From NCBI RefSeq assembly GCF_000517545.1, contig NZ_BAIV01000025.1, positions 1-64,000 on the forward strand: a stretch of 64,000 nucleotides of DNA, written 5' to 3'. Every line of letters begins with the position of its first letter. The first letter of the stretch is position 1. This stretch comes from Bacteroides reticulotermitis JCM 10512 (GTDB lineage: Bacteria > Bacteroidota > Bacteroidia > Bacteroidales > Bacteroidaceae). The position numbers and the translations under genes are program-made. The notes below the pieces were generated by a model that ran no database searches, was not told the DNA's origin, and saw only the letters and a program-made list of their open reading frames with translations. Below are positions 17,627 to 26,466 of the stretch, piece after piece.

Positions 17627-20259
17627 GCCGTTTTAGTACGCTCGTCCTCCGATTGACAGTTGGCAAGAATCTCATCACGCTTTTCTGTGGAAATTATGAA
17701 TGCTTCATTATAACCCGTGAGCACTCCGCGATAGATGTTTATATCCCAATCTTTAAGTGGAGTTCCAACCGCTTCAATCTTCTGCTTGATGCTCTGTTCA
17801 ATGGGAGACAATATCACCCACGGGGCAGAGCCTGCAAAATCGCACTCCACGCCTTGTTGCTGCACGAAAACGCTCAAATTCTTTATGCTATTTTTAGCCT
17901 GCTTATTTGTGACTGCGCAAATTGTTTTGTACTCATTTTTTGATTTGCTAAACAATAATATATTGCTATCTACAGTTGCATTCTCGAAAATTTTCACACC
18001 AGAAAAATCTATCAGTAATTTTGGATCTGTCTTTTTAGCAAAGAAAGCTCGAGTTTTTTCTCCATACCCAGCACGCATCCATTTATTAGAAGTAATATAA
18101 CACAAATGACCATTCGGTTTCAGCAATTGCCAACCACGTTCGTAAAAAAGACAATAAATGTCACCAGTACGAGCAAATACCTCGAAGTTGCTGTTTTCAT
18201 AAAGAGCTGCAATCTCGCCTCCATTATTCTGTAACTGTATATATGGCGGATTGCCAATGACAATATCAAAACCATTGCAATCATTCGGTTGATTGAAAAC
18301 ATCACTAAAATAAGTATGCCAAAGGAAGAACTTATCATTAGGTATATTAAGATTATCAACAGCTTCAACAACAGATGGAATATAGCCTGAGCAAATTTTG
18401 ATATGCTCTTTTACAGCATATTCAATATTCTTCCTAATCTTTGCTTTTGCAGAATGATCGCTTTCACTAAAATATTGCTTTAAGTAAAGTTGAATATTTC
18501 TCTTTGTATCAGTTTCGTCAAACATTAGTGATACTTGTCCTCTATTTTTCTTCGCTATGGTTTGCGCACTTTCTGTCAATGTAGAAAGGTCGTACCCCAT
18601 AAAGCTTTCAAGCAAAGAATTCCCCTGCATAATCTTATAATCCAGATTTGGCAATGAGTGTGGGATTTCTTCTTCGACTATCAGCGACAGCCAAAAGCGT
18701 AGACGCGCAATGTCTACCGCACCTCGCTCTATATCTACACCGTATATATTGTGTTGAATGATATGACGTTTTATGTCTGCCGCATCACCAAAACATTCTA
18801 TTGCACCACGACACAAGAACAGCTCTTTGAGCAAGCCCATGGGGAACGCACCTGAACCAATGGCCGGGTCGCATATCTTCACATTTTTCAACCTATTATC
18901 CAGCATCATAGCTAGTTCAGAATCAGCTCCACCAATTTCTGCTACATCGTATGTATTCACAAATTTGTCGATAGCAGTCTTAGTTTGTTCATCCGTTATA
19001 TCTGTTTGCAGATAAGCAGTGAGCGATTGACGACACATATACTGTACAATCTCTTTCGGCGTGTAGAAGGCTCCTTTATCTTTGTTATCCTCCAACAAGT
19101 TCTCAAAGATACGTCCCAGCATCTCTGGGTCTACACCCACTTGTGCGTCATTAGGGTCATTTTCGTCTATAGTAAAATTATACTGATAGAAAAACTCAAA
19201 TAAATCTGCAAAATACTTTGCTGGGAATTGTGATGTAGGCTCATCAAGCAAATCACGTTCGAACAGACCGCCATTGAGATAAGGGATCTTCACCACTGAA
19301 CCATATTCAAAAGAGACACCTGTATCAAACAAGTATTTGTTGTCTTTGCGATCACTGTCAAGCGCATCAGTAAAGAGAGGCTCTAATACTTCGTCAAGAA
19401 AGTTTGCTTTTTGTTCATTACTTGACTTTTCAAACAGATGTTTCATGAAGTTAGTATCTCCCTCACCCCATTGTTTGTTTTTAGGTACTCCCATCCAACC
19501 TTTCTTTTGCAAGAAATGCAAGAACACTATGCGCCCCAGTAGTTTCTTTACATAGTCACGGATAGGCTTTTCCTCACGATCTCTGATTATCTCGTCAGCC
19601 ATTCCGCTTTTGTCGAAAGAAGTATCAATAAAGTCCTGGCGCATTCCGTTTGAATCGTCACACATATAGTCTACAAAACGCTGGTAATGTTGCTTGTATT
19701 TTCCAAAGAATTCCTTAGACAGAGCTTCCACATCAAATGCAGCCTCTATATCTTTCAATTCTATGTCGCCATGCTTTTGCAGAAGTTTTCCAAAATTCTC
19801 TGACGCAGTGCGACATGATTGATTAGGACCAAGCAAGAACGTATAACGTTTAGAATCGGTAGTTTCATCGTTGCTTCCACGTTTACTGCAAAATGTAAAA
19901 CGCCAGTCCCAACTCAGTGTATCCTCATAATGGAATATCATAAATGCACTAGAATAAGTATTCATTATACGTCGTACCAACTGCTGAATAGCTACGCGAT
20001 TACGCACCATCTGCACATGACCAGTAACAGTTATATCATAAATGTCTATAGGGTTAAACTCCACCTGTATAGTACCTACACGGCATACTGACGTTATACC
20101 CGTACTCGCTGCTACAGCTGCCAGTTCTGAATTCTCTTCGAGCAACGAAGCATTGAAGCCGTCATCGAAGTTGTCTTGCCCAAAAATAGGAAACACCACT
20201 TCTTGCAGAAATGATTCGCCACCCTGATATGGCTTCTGAAAATATTCTTTGAATTCCAT
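17593..20259 (-). CDS. Eco57I/TaqI-type adenine-specific DNA methyltransferase, C-terminally truncated
   Basis: 888 aa. A long N-terminal region (1-380) precedes the methylase domain with GAFYTPKEIVQYM (397-409), motif I DPAIGSGAF (464-472), GVDIERGAVDIARLR and catalytic NPPY (670-673), the N6-adenine signature. Relatives continue past RGVLTGYNEAFII and the ERTKTA segment into a TaqI-like specificity domain. Here that is replaced by a ten-residue foreign tail (HFSTSITSAI) read from the 3' end of the invertase gene. Target recognition is therefore probably lost. It lies 18 bases downstream of the PLD-helicase gene and is the last gene of the cargo operon. Confidence 0.88.
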   Translation of the reverse strand: MEFKEYFQKPYQGGESFLQEVVFPIFGQDNFDDGFNASLLEENSELAAVAASTGITSVCRVGTIQVEFNPIDIYDITVTGHVQMVRNRVAIQQLVRRIMNTYSSAFMIFHYEDTLSWDWRFTFCSKRGSNDETTDSKRYTFLLGPNQSCRTASENFGKLLQKHGDIELKDIEAAFDVEALSKEFFGKYKQHYQRFVDYMCDDSNGMRQDFIDTSFDKSGMADEIIRDREEKPIRDYVKKLLGRIVFLHFLQKKGWMGVPKNKQWGEGDTNFMKHLFEKSSNEQKANFLDEVLEPLFTDALDSDRKDNKYLFDTGVSFEYGSVVKIPYLNGGLFERDLLDEPTSQFPAKYFADLFEFFYQYNFTIDENDPNDAQVGVDPEMLGRIFENLLEDNKDKGAFYTPKEIVQYMCRQSLTAYLQTDITDEQTKTAIDKFVNTYDVAEIGGADSELAMMLDNRLKNVKICDPAIGSGAFPMGLLKELFLCRGAIECFGDAADIKRHIIQHNIYGVDIERGAVDIARLRFWLSLIVEEEIPHSLPNLDYKIMQGNSLLESFMGYDLSTLTESAQTIAKKNRGQVSLMFDETDTKRNIQLYLKQYFSESDHSAKAKIRKNIEYAVKEHIKICSGYIPSVVEAVDNLNIPNDKFFLWHTYFSDVFNQPNDCNGFDIVIGNPPYIQLQNNGGEIAALYENSNFEVFARTGDIYCLFYERGWQLLKPNGHLCYITSNKWMRAGYGEKTRAFFAKKTDPKLLIDFSGVKIFENATVDSNILLFSKSKNEYKTICAVTNKQAKNSIKNLSVFVQQQGVECDFAGSAPWVILSPIEQSIKQKIEAVGTPLKDWDINIYRGVLTGYNEAFIISTEKRDEILANCQSEDERTKTAHFSTSITSAI

Positions 20260-20277
20260 AGTTGATATTGTTTTTTG

Positions 20278-23200
20278 TTATTTACTCAGTGCCATATATG
20301 TTATGGCTTTACCATAACGCATCTGTACATTAGCTACTATTTTTTGTATTTCTTGATTCAACACATTGTCAAATTCTTCTTGGCTAAATTCAAAGAGTGT
20401 GCCACCGCTTTGAGTACGAAGATCATCAAGTGCAATTATCTTTTTGATGATGTCATAATTGCCTTTATTCACTAACATGAATGCAGATGATAAAAGGCTA
20501 CGCGACTCCTTAGACATCGTGATAGTGTCTTTCATTTTAATGATTATCTCTTTGGCTTTTGTAGCCTTTTGCGAATTCTTTGCATGAATATTCATCTTAG
20601 CCAGTGCTTGATTTACGGATAATTCGGCTTTTGATTTACGTTGTTCCCAGTCTGCTGGAAGACTGACTGATGGCACATCATCATCGGTACGGAATGCTTT
20701 GTAAGCGTCGATACCGGAAAGAATACTACTTTTAAGTTCAGCATCCACTTTTACAAATAGTCCGGAAGTCTGCTTATTGCGAACAAGGAAATAGCTACTT
20801 CCATCTGTTGGTGCAATTGCTAATTCCAGTCCATCTCCCATTGCCGCTATTTGTTCAAAGCGTTCAGGATGAGTACGTTTATATTCTTTCAGTTCAAATA
20901 CGTATTTTTCCATTGGAGACTCCTCGCCATTTATCTGCTTATTTAAATCATAATGCATTACTTCCTCATTCCCAGTGAATATCTGACTGTCTTCACCAAA
21001 CAAAGTATGGAATGATTGTAGCTTGGTATAAGCCTTTTGTACGAGCCTTATTTGTTCATCACCTTGCAAACTCGGCATAAAATTATAGACATACACATGT
21101 GATGCAATGGAACCAATGCGGTTCACGCGCCCTATACGCTGCATCAGCCGAGTGGAATTCCAAGGAGTATCATAGTTCAGTACACAATTAGCACGATGTA
21201 AATTTACACCTTCTGCCAAAACCTCAGTAGTCACGATTACCTGATAATCATTACTCCATTCACCCTTATAATTGGCATCAAAGTTCTCAGCAATAATCTT
21301 TTCGTTCTCATCTCTGTTTTTTGCAGTTATTACAAGTACCTTCAGAGAGTTATCAGTGGTTTCTATAGCAAGTTTTATAGCCTTCACTGTATCTATCGCC
21401 TCACTAAATATAACCAATTTTTGTGCTATATTGCGTTGTTTATCAAAGAGTGTACTTCGTAACTGCTTTTTGAATTCTTCCAGTTTCGGATCGTTACTGT
21501 AAGCATTCCATCGTTTACAGAGAAATTCTATTAGCTGTAAATCTTTACGCAACAATTCTATATACTCTTGCATAAAATCATCACGAGTAAGTTCACGGTT
21601 ACGTTCCTTCTCATTTTTACCTTTTTTATTAAGTTTCTCTATACGGGAGCGTATATCATTGGCGCATTCGGAAAATGAATACAACTTGCCAGTACGTTCA
21701 TAGTCCTTTTCTCGATCAAGTTCCTCATTTACGTTAATGTCAGGACACACAAAAATGGTATTATGTTCCCACATATCGATCATATTTTGAGTATAGCGAC
21801 GCAAATTCTCAAGTGAAGATTTGAATGCAGAGAAACTGCTTTCTATTCTTTTCACCAAATTAATCTGCATAATTTTAGCCAACTGTTGTGAGAAACGGTC
21901 TGCATCCATATTTTTCCCCTTATACAGAGCCTTCACTTCGGGAGACTTGATGAATTCTATAGCACGATAACGGTAGTAGCATAGATAATTACTGTTATCG
22001 AAGCGAAAATCTTCGGTAGGTGCAATCAGATTCATTGTATCAGCAAAAAGTTTTGCTAATCCACTCTCCATCTGATATTCAATGGAGTGAGGGCCACTAA
22101 TCTTTGGAAAAATGATTCCTTGTTTACCGATGTCATCCTTATAATATTTCTGCACATCAGTACGTGTACGGCGCACCAAAACATCTTGAAGCACACAGTC
22201 ACGTATCTCACCTGATAAACGTTTAAGTTCCGCTCTGCATTCTTCGGGAGTCATATCATCGTTAGGCATATCACCATCATTCATTTGTCCAGATGATTTT
22301 ATCACTTGTACGAATCGACGGTTAATGTCGGAAAAGAAACCTTCAAGGTTTCCACCATTAGCCTTTTTCAAGGTGCTATCGGCGTGGTTTCGCTCAAACA
22401 AATATATCTGGTTTTGTATATCAGATGGACGATTGTTTTGTGGTGTAGCTGAGAGCAATCCTATATATGGATAAGCACCTGTACTAGCTCCTATCTGTGT
22501 TATCAAATCATCCAGTGCTTTATACATTGCAGTACTACTATTGCGAAACTTGTGACTTTCATCTATGATGATTAAACCATAATCTTTATACTCGAAAGCA
22601 GAAGAAAAATCACTGGAATCAATATCGTCAAAATCAACTTCATCCATATAATCAACAAGCTTGCCTATACTTCCTGTTGTAATGTAATCGATAGCCGAAT
22701 CCATTTTATCTGCTTTGTCTGCGTCAAACAGTTTTACAGTTTCTTTCCATCCTGACTGAATGGCAGGAGGAGTTATAATGAGTACCTTACGCTCACGACC
22801 ATCATCATCAGGCATTCCCAGAAAATGTTTTATTATAAGCGTACCTACAATGGTCTTACCTAATCCCACAACATCTGCCAACATAAAACCACCGTGTTCT
22901 TTCATGATGAAGAAACACTGTTTCACCGCTTCTATCTGATAAGCCAACGGATCAAAGCTTTTGGGAAGATAGCTCTCTATCAACTGCTGCTGGTTCATAT
23001 CAACAATGCTACCGAACTTATATTGTAGGAGCTTAATGTACAATTCATAAGGTGTCAACTTTACGACCTCTTTCGCAGCCTCTTCTGCTTTCATTGTTAC
23101 AGGTGAGCCTCTCAATATTTCTTCAAGGAATGTTTTATTCCAAGGCATTGATAAATTCCATTTCTCATCAAACCAACATTTATGTCCCTTTGTATATGAA

Positions 23201-23769
23201 TACTCATTCGGTACGGCTGTGACTCGACTCGTATCAGTTTCCAAATAATTCAATTCCGAATTGCCTTCTAACCCCTTTTGAGTAAAATTACTACTGCCAA
23301 TAATGCCTACAGCATAATTCTGTCCGCAAAAAACATAACATTTTGCATGAAAGAATTGAGCATCACCATCTTCATTCTTTTTGTAAATACGGATTTGAAA
23401 TCTGCTTTCATCCTCCTTTTCCTTACAATATTTTTGAAGCAAGCACACAACCTCTACATATTTGTCAATCACTTCAAGTTGTTGTATATCCCTCTTGATA
23501 TAATCTTGTGGAAATTTCGCATCTTTACAAATAGGATTAGCCAATTGATTTTGACGCACAATTGGATCAGCCCCTATCAATAGCTGAAAAGTTGCCCCCT
23601 CTTTTTCTAGAAAATCTTTCAACTCACTATAAATCAAAAAAGTGCCAGGAATATCCCAATATCCTGTTGCTATTTTTATAGCCTTACAATTGGCATTGGT
23701 TATACACTCTTTGATAGTGTTGACTAACCTCAAGCATTCATCTGAATTATCAATAAGAGTATTTGTCAT
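20278..23769 (-). CDS. SNF2-type helicase with N-terminal phospholipase-D nuclease domain
   Basis: 1163 aa. Residues 1-190 form a PLD-like nuclease domain with FFHAKCYVF (His141, Lys143) and GSSNFTQKGL (158 on), an HxK...SSN active site. The SNF2 helicase core shows Walker A VVGLGKT (301-307), DESH (403-406), LLSATPQNN, and motifs V/VI (VLAEGVNL; MQRIGRVNRIGS). Residues 640-760 hold a charged coiled insert. PLD and SNF2 modules with an Eco57I methylase occur in DISARM-like and other restriction systems, so a role in DNA restriction is likely. It appears intact, unlike its methylase partner. Confidence 0.9.
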   Translation of the reverse strand: MTNTLIDNSDECLRLVNTIKECITNANCKAIKIATGYWDIPGTFLIYSELKDFLEKEGATFQLLIGADPIVRQNQLANPICKDAKFPQDYIKRDIQQLEVIDKYVEVVCLLQKYCKEKEDESRFQIRIYKKNEDGDAQFFHAKCYVFCGQNYAVGIIGSSNFTQKGLEGNSELNYLETDTSRVTAVPNEYSYTKGHKCWFDEKWNLSMPWNKTFLEEILRGSPVTMKAEEAAKEVVKLTPYELYIKLLQYKFGSIVDMNQQQLIESYLPKSFDPLAYQIEAVKQCFFIMKEHGGFMLADVVGLGKTIVGTLIIKHFLGMPDDDGRERKVLIITPPAIQSGWKETVKLFDADKADKMDSAIDYITTGSIGKLVDYMDEVDFDDIDSSDFSSAFEYKDYGLIIIDESHKFRNSSTAMYKALDDLITQIGASTGAYPYIGLLSATPQNNRPSDIQNQIYLFERNHADSTLKKANGGNLEGFFSDINRRFVQVIKSSGQMNDGDMPNDDMTPEECRAELKRLSGEIRDCVLQDVLVRRTRTDVQKYYKDDIGKQGIIFPKISGPHSIEYQMESGLAKLFADTMNLIAPTEDFRFDNSNYLCYYRYRAIEFIKSPEVKALYKGKNMDADRFSQQLAKIMQINLVKRIESSFSAFKSSLENLRRYTQNMIDMWEHNTIFVCPDINVNEELDREKDYERTGKLYSFSECANDIRSRIEKLNKKGKNEKERNRELTRDDFMQEYIELLRKDLQLIEFLCKRWNAYSNDPKLEEFKKQLRSTLFDKQRNIAQKLVIFSEAIDTVKAIKLAIETTDNSLKVLVITAKNRDENEKIIAENFDANYKGEWSNDYQVIVTTEVLAEGVNLHRANCVLNYDTPWNSTRLMQRIGRVNRIGSIASHVYVYNFMPSLQGDEQIRLVQKAYTKLQSFHTLFGEDSQIFTGNEEVMHYDLNKQINGEESPMEKYVFELKEYKRTHPERFEQIAAMGDGLELAIAPTDGSSYFLVRNKQTSGLFVKVDAELKSSILSGIDAYKAFRTDDDVPSVSLPADWEQRKSKAELSVNQALAKMNIHAKNSQKATKAKEIIIKMKDTITMSKESRSLLSSAFMLVNKGNYDIIKKIIALDDLRTQSGGTLFEFSQEEFDNVLNQEIQKIVANVQMRYGKAITYMALSK

Positions 23770-23802
23770 AACATTTTCGCTTCGTTAGGTTTTACATATT
23801 CA

Positions 23803-24806
23803 CTAAGAATGAAACATTCTTTCAAGTTCCTTCATTTGTGCTATGAGAGATTCAAACGTAGGAGCTTCTCCATAAATCATCGTAAGACGCATATCGTTAT
23901 AGTCTTGTTCCCAAATATCCACCAAAGATTTGTTTGGAATAAGACAGATACGTCTACGGATGTCAGGGGTATAATCAACACCATTCACATGAGTAAAGCA
24001 TTCACGATGATGGTGAATGGTCGCCCATAATTCATCATTAGAAACAGCATTTAATGCTATTTCAGTTTTCATCATCATTGCCAAGTCATAAAGATGACGC
24101 GACTTTCTATTGGCATCACTCATGGAGGTTGCGAGAATAACTCATGTAACAAGAAAGCCTTTTCCAAAAATGTCTTTTCAGCAAGAGCTGTCGGTATTGC
24201 TACCGACTGAATGATTGTTTCAATCGGAAGATATTGCTCTACAATACTCTTTACTTCTACTTTAGAGGTCGGTTCTAATAAAGAACGGGAGCCAATTTCC
24301 AACTTGACTTCTGAATGTAAGTATGGTAGTTCGGTTTCGAATAAAGAATAGTAACGAATATGTATGACACGTGGTTCTGGGTGGGTATTGTCACCCTCCC
24401 CGTCAGGATCAACTTCTATCGATAACCATTTATCCAAACCTTTTTCCATGATTGCTGATTTCAAAGATTGGCACAATTCATCACGAACAAATATGGATGA
24501 ACACTTCCTGAGACGTTTGATTTGCTTCTTTGTCAAATCACCTTTAAATCCCCAGATAGACGGATCTATAGCCAAATCTATATCTTCGGAAAAGCGTTGA
24601 ATAACGTTCCACACTTTACTCAAGGAAGTACCGCCTTTAAACACCAAATGTTCTGCCATGGGCAAAGAGAATATAATTTGAAGCATCGCTGTTACCCACA
24701 GGTCTTTTTCGATGGCTTGCACTGGAAGCCCAGTTCTATTGGCAGCTTGCGTAATGACCATTATTTGTTGGTCAGTGGTAAGCGAAAAGTAGTTATTCAT
24801 AGGCAT
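23803..24806 (-). pseudogene. AbiEii/AbiGii-type nucleotidyltransferase, split by an apparent 1-base deletion
   Basis: The first part (24120-24806, 228 aa) has the AbiEii domain with FKGGTSLSKVW and RFSEDIDLAI, which hold the nucleotidyltransferase GG...S and DxD-like residues. It stops at LLHELFSQPP. The second part (23803-24123) begins MSDANRKSRHLYDLAMMM, a segment that normally continues the same protein. Adding one A at 24121-24123 (CCATGAG to CCAATGAG) joins them as ...SQPPMSDANRKSRHLYDL, about 334 aa. Alternatively it is two genes coupled by an ATGA overlap; I favour one gene. AbiEii is the toxin of type IV toxin-antitoxin/abortive infection pairs. Confidence 0.7.
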
Positions 24807-25398
24807 TTTTTATGATAGTTCTTATCCAAGCAGGCATCAATGATGCATCCGCCATCACTTTTTCTTTTGATTCTTTCGCTAATATCTGTTTAAGTTGGGT
24901 TATCTGCGGCTCTGTTATCTTACCTTGCCCCAGTTCTTTTAAGGCAAAGGTAACAAGCATCGCCAATTTATTCGTAAAAGCTAAATTCTTGGGCGATGTA
25001 AATCGGAATTGAATGGATTTGCCATTTCCAATATTTATCTTCCGCCTTGTTCCATCAGTCAGATAAACAAAATTCATGGGTATTTGAGTGGAAAGCCCCA
25101 ACTTATTGAGCGCATGAATTCCCGTAGGTACTATTCTCGCCTTATCACGCCGAGCAATACTATCGGCTATTTCTTCGATGGAAGGATAAAGTACCCCCAA
25201 TCCCATTATTTTATCTTGCTTAGGATAATAATAGATACCTCTTGCCAAACGAAGAATCAGGCCTTTTTCAGTCAATCGTTCTAAGGCTTTGCCTATGCTC
25301 TTGGGTTCGCCAAAGTCAATAAAATCATTTGGGAAAAAGATATATCCTTCTCCTTCGATTCCTATCACTTCCATAATTTTATCCTCGATACTTACCAT
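24793..25398 (-). CDS. AbiEi-like regulator/antitoxin (DUF6088 family)
   Basis: 201 aa. An N-terminal winged helix (residues 5-60, with SIGKALERLTEKGLILRLARGIYYYP) is followed by an AbiEi-like middle region (ARIVPTGIHALNKLGLSTQIP) and a C-terminal helical part. Such proteins repress their own operon and counter the adjacent nucleotidyltransferase. The gene overlaps the next one by 14 bases and heads the cargo operon. A palindromic sequence upstream (25411-25437) is a likely operator. Confidence 0.85.
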   Translation of the reverse strand: MVSIEDKIMEVIGIEGEGYIFFPNDFIDFGEPKSIGKALERLTEKGLILRLARGIYYYPKQDKIMGLGVLYPSIEEIADSIARRDKARIVPTGIHALNKLGLSTQIPMNFVYLTDGTRRKINIGNGKSIQFRFTSPKNLAFTNKLAMLVTFALKELGQGKITEPQITQLKQILAKESKEKVMADASLMPAWIRTIIKNAYE

Positions 25399-25410
25399 AC
25401 TACTCGTTTT

Positions 25411-25437
25411 GTCGCAAAAATATGTTATTTTTACGAC
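25411..25437 (-). promoter_or_regulatory. Promoter/operator of the AbiEi-headed operon
   Basis: GTCG and CGAC bound an imperfect AT-rich palindrome. On the minus strand it contains TATTTTTG, a -7 box, 13 bases before the start codon at 25398. Overlap of palindrome and promoter suggests repression by the AbiEi-like protein. A second copy lies at 25930-25957. Confidence 0.55.
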
Positions 25438-25532
25438 TTACAATTATTTCTTGAAGTATTTTTGCTACTAATCTAAATTATTAGTCATTCTACTCTATAT
25501 TGTGACCTCAGATTCCCCATTCTAATAAAATC

Positions 25533-25566
25533 GGCTCTACTTTATTGTCGTACTCTATATATGAAG
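25533..25566. repeat. First copy of the TACTTTATTGTCGTA sequence
   Basis: CTACTTTATTGTCGTACTCTA here recurs with few changes at 25980-26000, and each copy lies downstream of a copy of the GTCG/CGAC palindrome. Together they form a duplicated upstream region. Confidence 0.5.
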
Positions 25567-25698
25567 AACAGAAGGGGGATTTGTGATTGTAACATTCAAG
25601 AGGCCCGCAAAGGATTCAAGTACAGCGCAAGTTGAAGTTAACTTTTCACCAGCTTTTCACTAACTTATCATACCAAATTAAAGTGTTGATAATGTAAT

Positions 25699-25917
25699 TC
25701 AAAAAACACAGAAAAAGCTATTTCTGGACTTCAAAAAACGATTAACTTGTCACCAAAGAGCAGGCGCTTATTCAAGGAACAATATATTGATCAAGCATTG
25801 GAACAAGGACTGATTACAATGACGCATCCCGAATCTCCACGTCACCCTCAACAAAAATATAAGTTGACGGAGAAAGGAATTATCGTCTTAAACACTATAT
25901 CTGAAGAGAGTGTCTAA
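25699..25917 (+). pseudogene. C-terminal remnant of an ATP-binding/AlbA_2-type or Fic-like regulator
   Basis: An open stretch with no start of its own ends with a winged-helix tail: SPKSRRLFKEQYIDQAL, then ITMTHPESPRHPQQKYKLTEKG. This tail is typical of the C-terminus of AlbA_2/RecG-like or Fic regulators in Bacteroides. The N-terminal domains are missing, so it is a remnant. Confidence 0.55.
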
Positions 25918-25929
25918 CTCATTCATTTT

Positions 25930-25957
25930 GTCGCAAAAGTAACACATTTTTTTCGAC
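25930..25957. repeat. Second copy of the GTCG/CGAC palindromic operator
   Basis: It repeats the operator at 25411-25437 with small changes (GTCGCAAAAGTA at one end, TTTTTTTCGAC at the other). No intact gene starts beside it, so it may be the leftover control region of a lost gene or a second binding site. Confidence 0.5.
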
Positions 25958-25979
25958 TAACACAAAAAAAGCATGTTCA

Positions 25980-26026
25980 CTTTACTTTATTGTCGTATTC
26001 TATGAATACGTTATAATAAAGTAAAG
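25980..26026. repeat. Inverted repeat CTTTACTTTATT/AATAAAGTAAAG
   Basis: Perfect 12-bp arms with a 23-base spacer, 240 bases inside attR. It overlaps the second copy of the duplicated sequence. It may be an operator or a recombinase site; nothing decides. Confidence 0.45.
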
Positions 26027-26068
26027 GTAGGGAAGAAAGACAAAGAATTGTTTCTTTCCCCTACCTTT
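26024..26068. terminator. Hairpin, probable terminator near attR
   Basis: AAGGTAGGGAAGAAA pairs with TTTCTTTCCCCTACCTT around a 12-base loop, with one bulged base. It lacks a long T run, so the strand is unclear. Confidence 0.5.
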
Positions 26069-26265
26069 AAAACCAAAGTCTTTCGAAGCATAAATATATG
26101 CGTGATAACATCGACTACCTAAGCGATATTAGTGGAGAGATACCAATCCATTAATGAAAGATAAAAACGTTAAAAGTGAACGTTTTAACACACTGGAACA
26201 AGGGCATTTTCTAACTTCCTATCTTTTAAAGGCTAAATCAGTGAGTACTAATTGTCTATGCATGC

Positions 26266-26280
26266 TGCATCGGGAAATAA
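26266..26280 (+). other. attR: second copy of the 15-bp mnmE core
   Basis: TGCATCGGGAAATAA is identical to 11800-11814. The flanking bases differ on both sides, as expected for the two ends of an integrated element. Confidence 0.75.
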
Positions 26281-26351
26281 AGGAGTCCATAGCGATGTAA
26301 CAACATCAACCATCCAACATCAGCGAAGTCGGTCTTGTGACCGGGTAGTTT
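26280..26351 (-). pseudogene. IS110-family transposase fragment abutting attR
   Basis: The minus strand encodes KLPGHKTDFADVGWLMLLHR followed by YGLL. This matches the conserved 'G(H/R)KTD..DA.WLA.L...GLL' segment of the DEDD domain of IS110/IS1111 transposases. Only about 24 residues match and they end exactly at the att core, so the rest was removed. Too short to restore the element. Confidence 0.6.
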
Positions 26352-26466
26352 TTGAGAGGACCGGTACTTTATCGGGGGCTTACATTTAATAAGGATATCC
26401 AGTAAACAAAAGAAGGATTTCCACTGCAAATTATAACATCTTTGAATACACAAATTAATTCATAGA

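Larger units (their letters stand above)
11800..26280 (+). mobile_element. Integrated element at the mnmE 3' end, about 14.5 kb, carrying a defence-like operon
   Basis: It is bounded by a 15-bp direct repeat. From the left it holds a terminator, GTTGACA repeats, an HTH/excisionase-like gene, a tyrosine integrase close to attL, a membrane protein, an HTH_17 gene, a RepA-like ATPase, an oriT-like hairpin cluster and an Mpi-type invertase. A minus-strand operon of MTase, PLD-helicase, AbiEii-like and AbiEi-like genes follows. No relaxase or mob gene is present, so if it was an integrative mobilizable element it has lost its transfer genes. The boundaries rest on the repeat and integrase position only. 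Confidence 0.7.

Noticed and set aside
24120-24123. ATGA overlap of two separate abiE genes
   Set aside because: Possible, but the second part begins mid-domain and one added A joins both; the same kind of loss is seen in six other genes.
17735-24815. Plus-strand ORFs of 60-124 codons in the cargo operon
   Set aside because: They are antisense shadows of the methylase, helicase and abiE genes, with no promoter or known domain.
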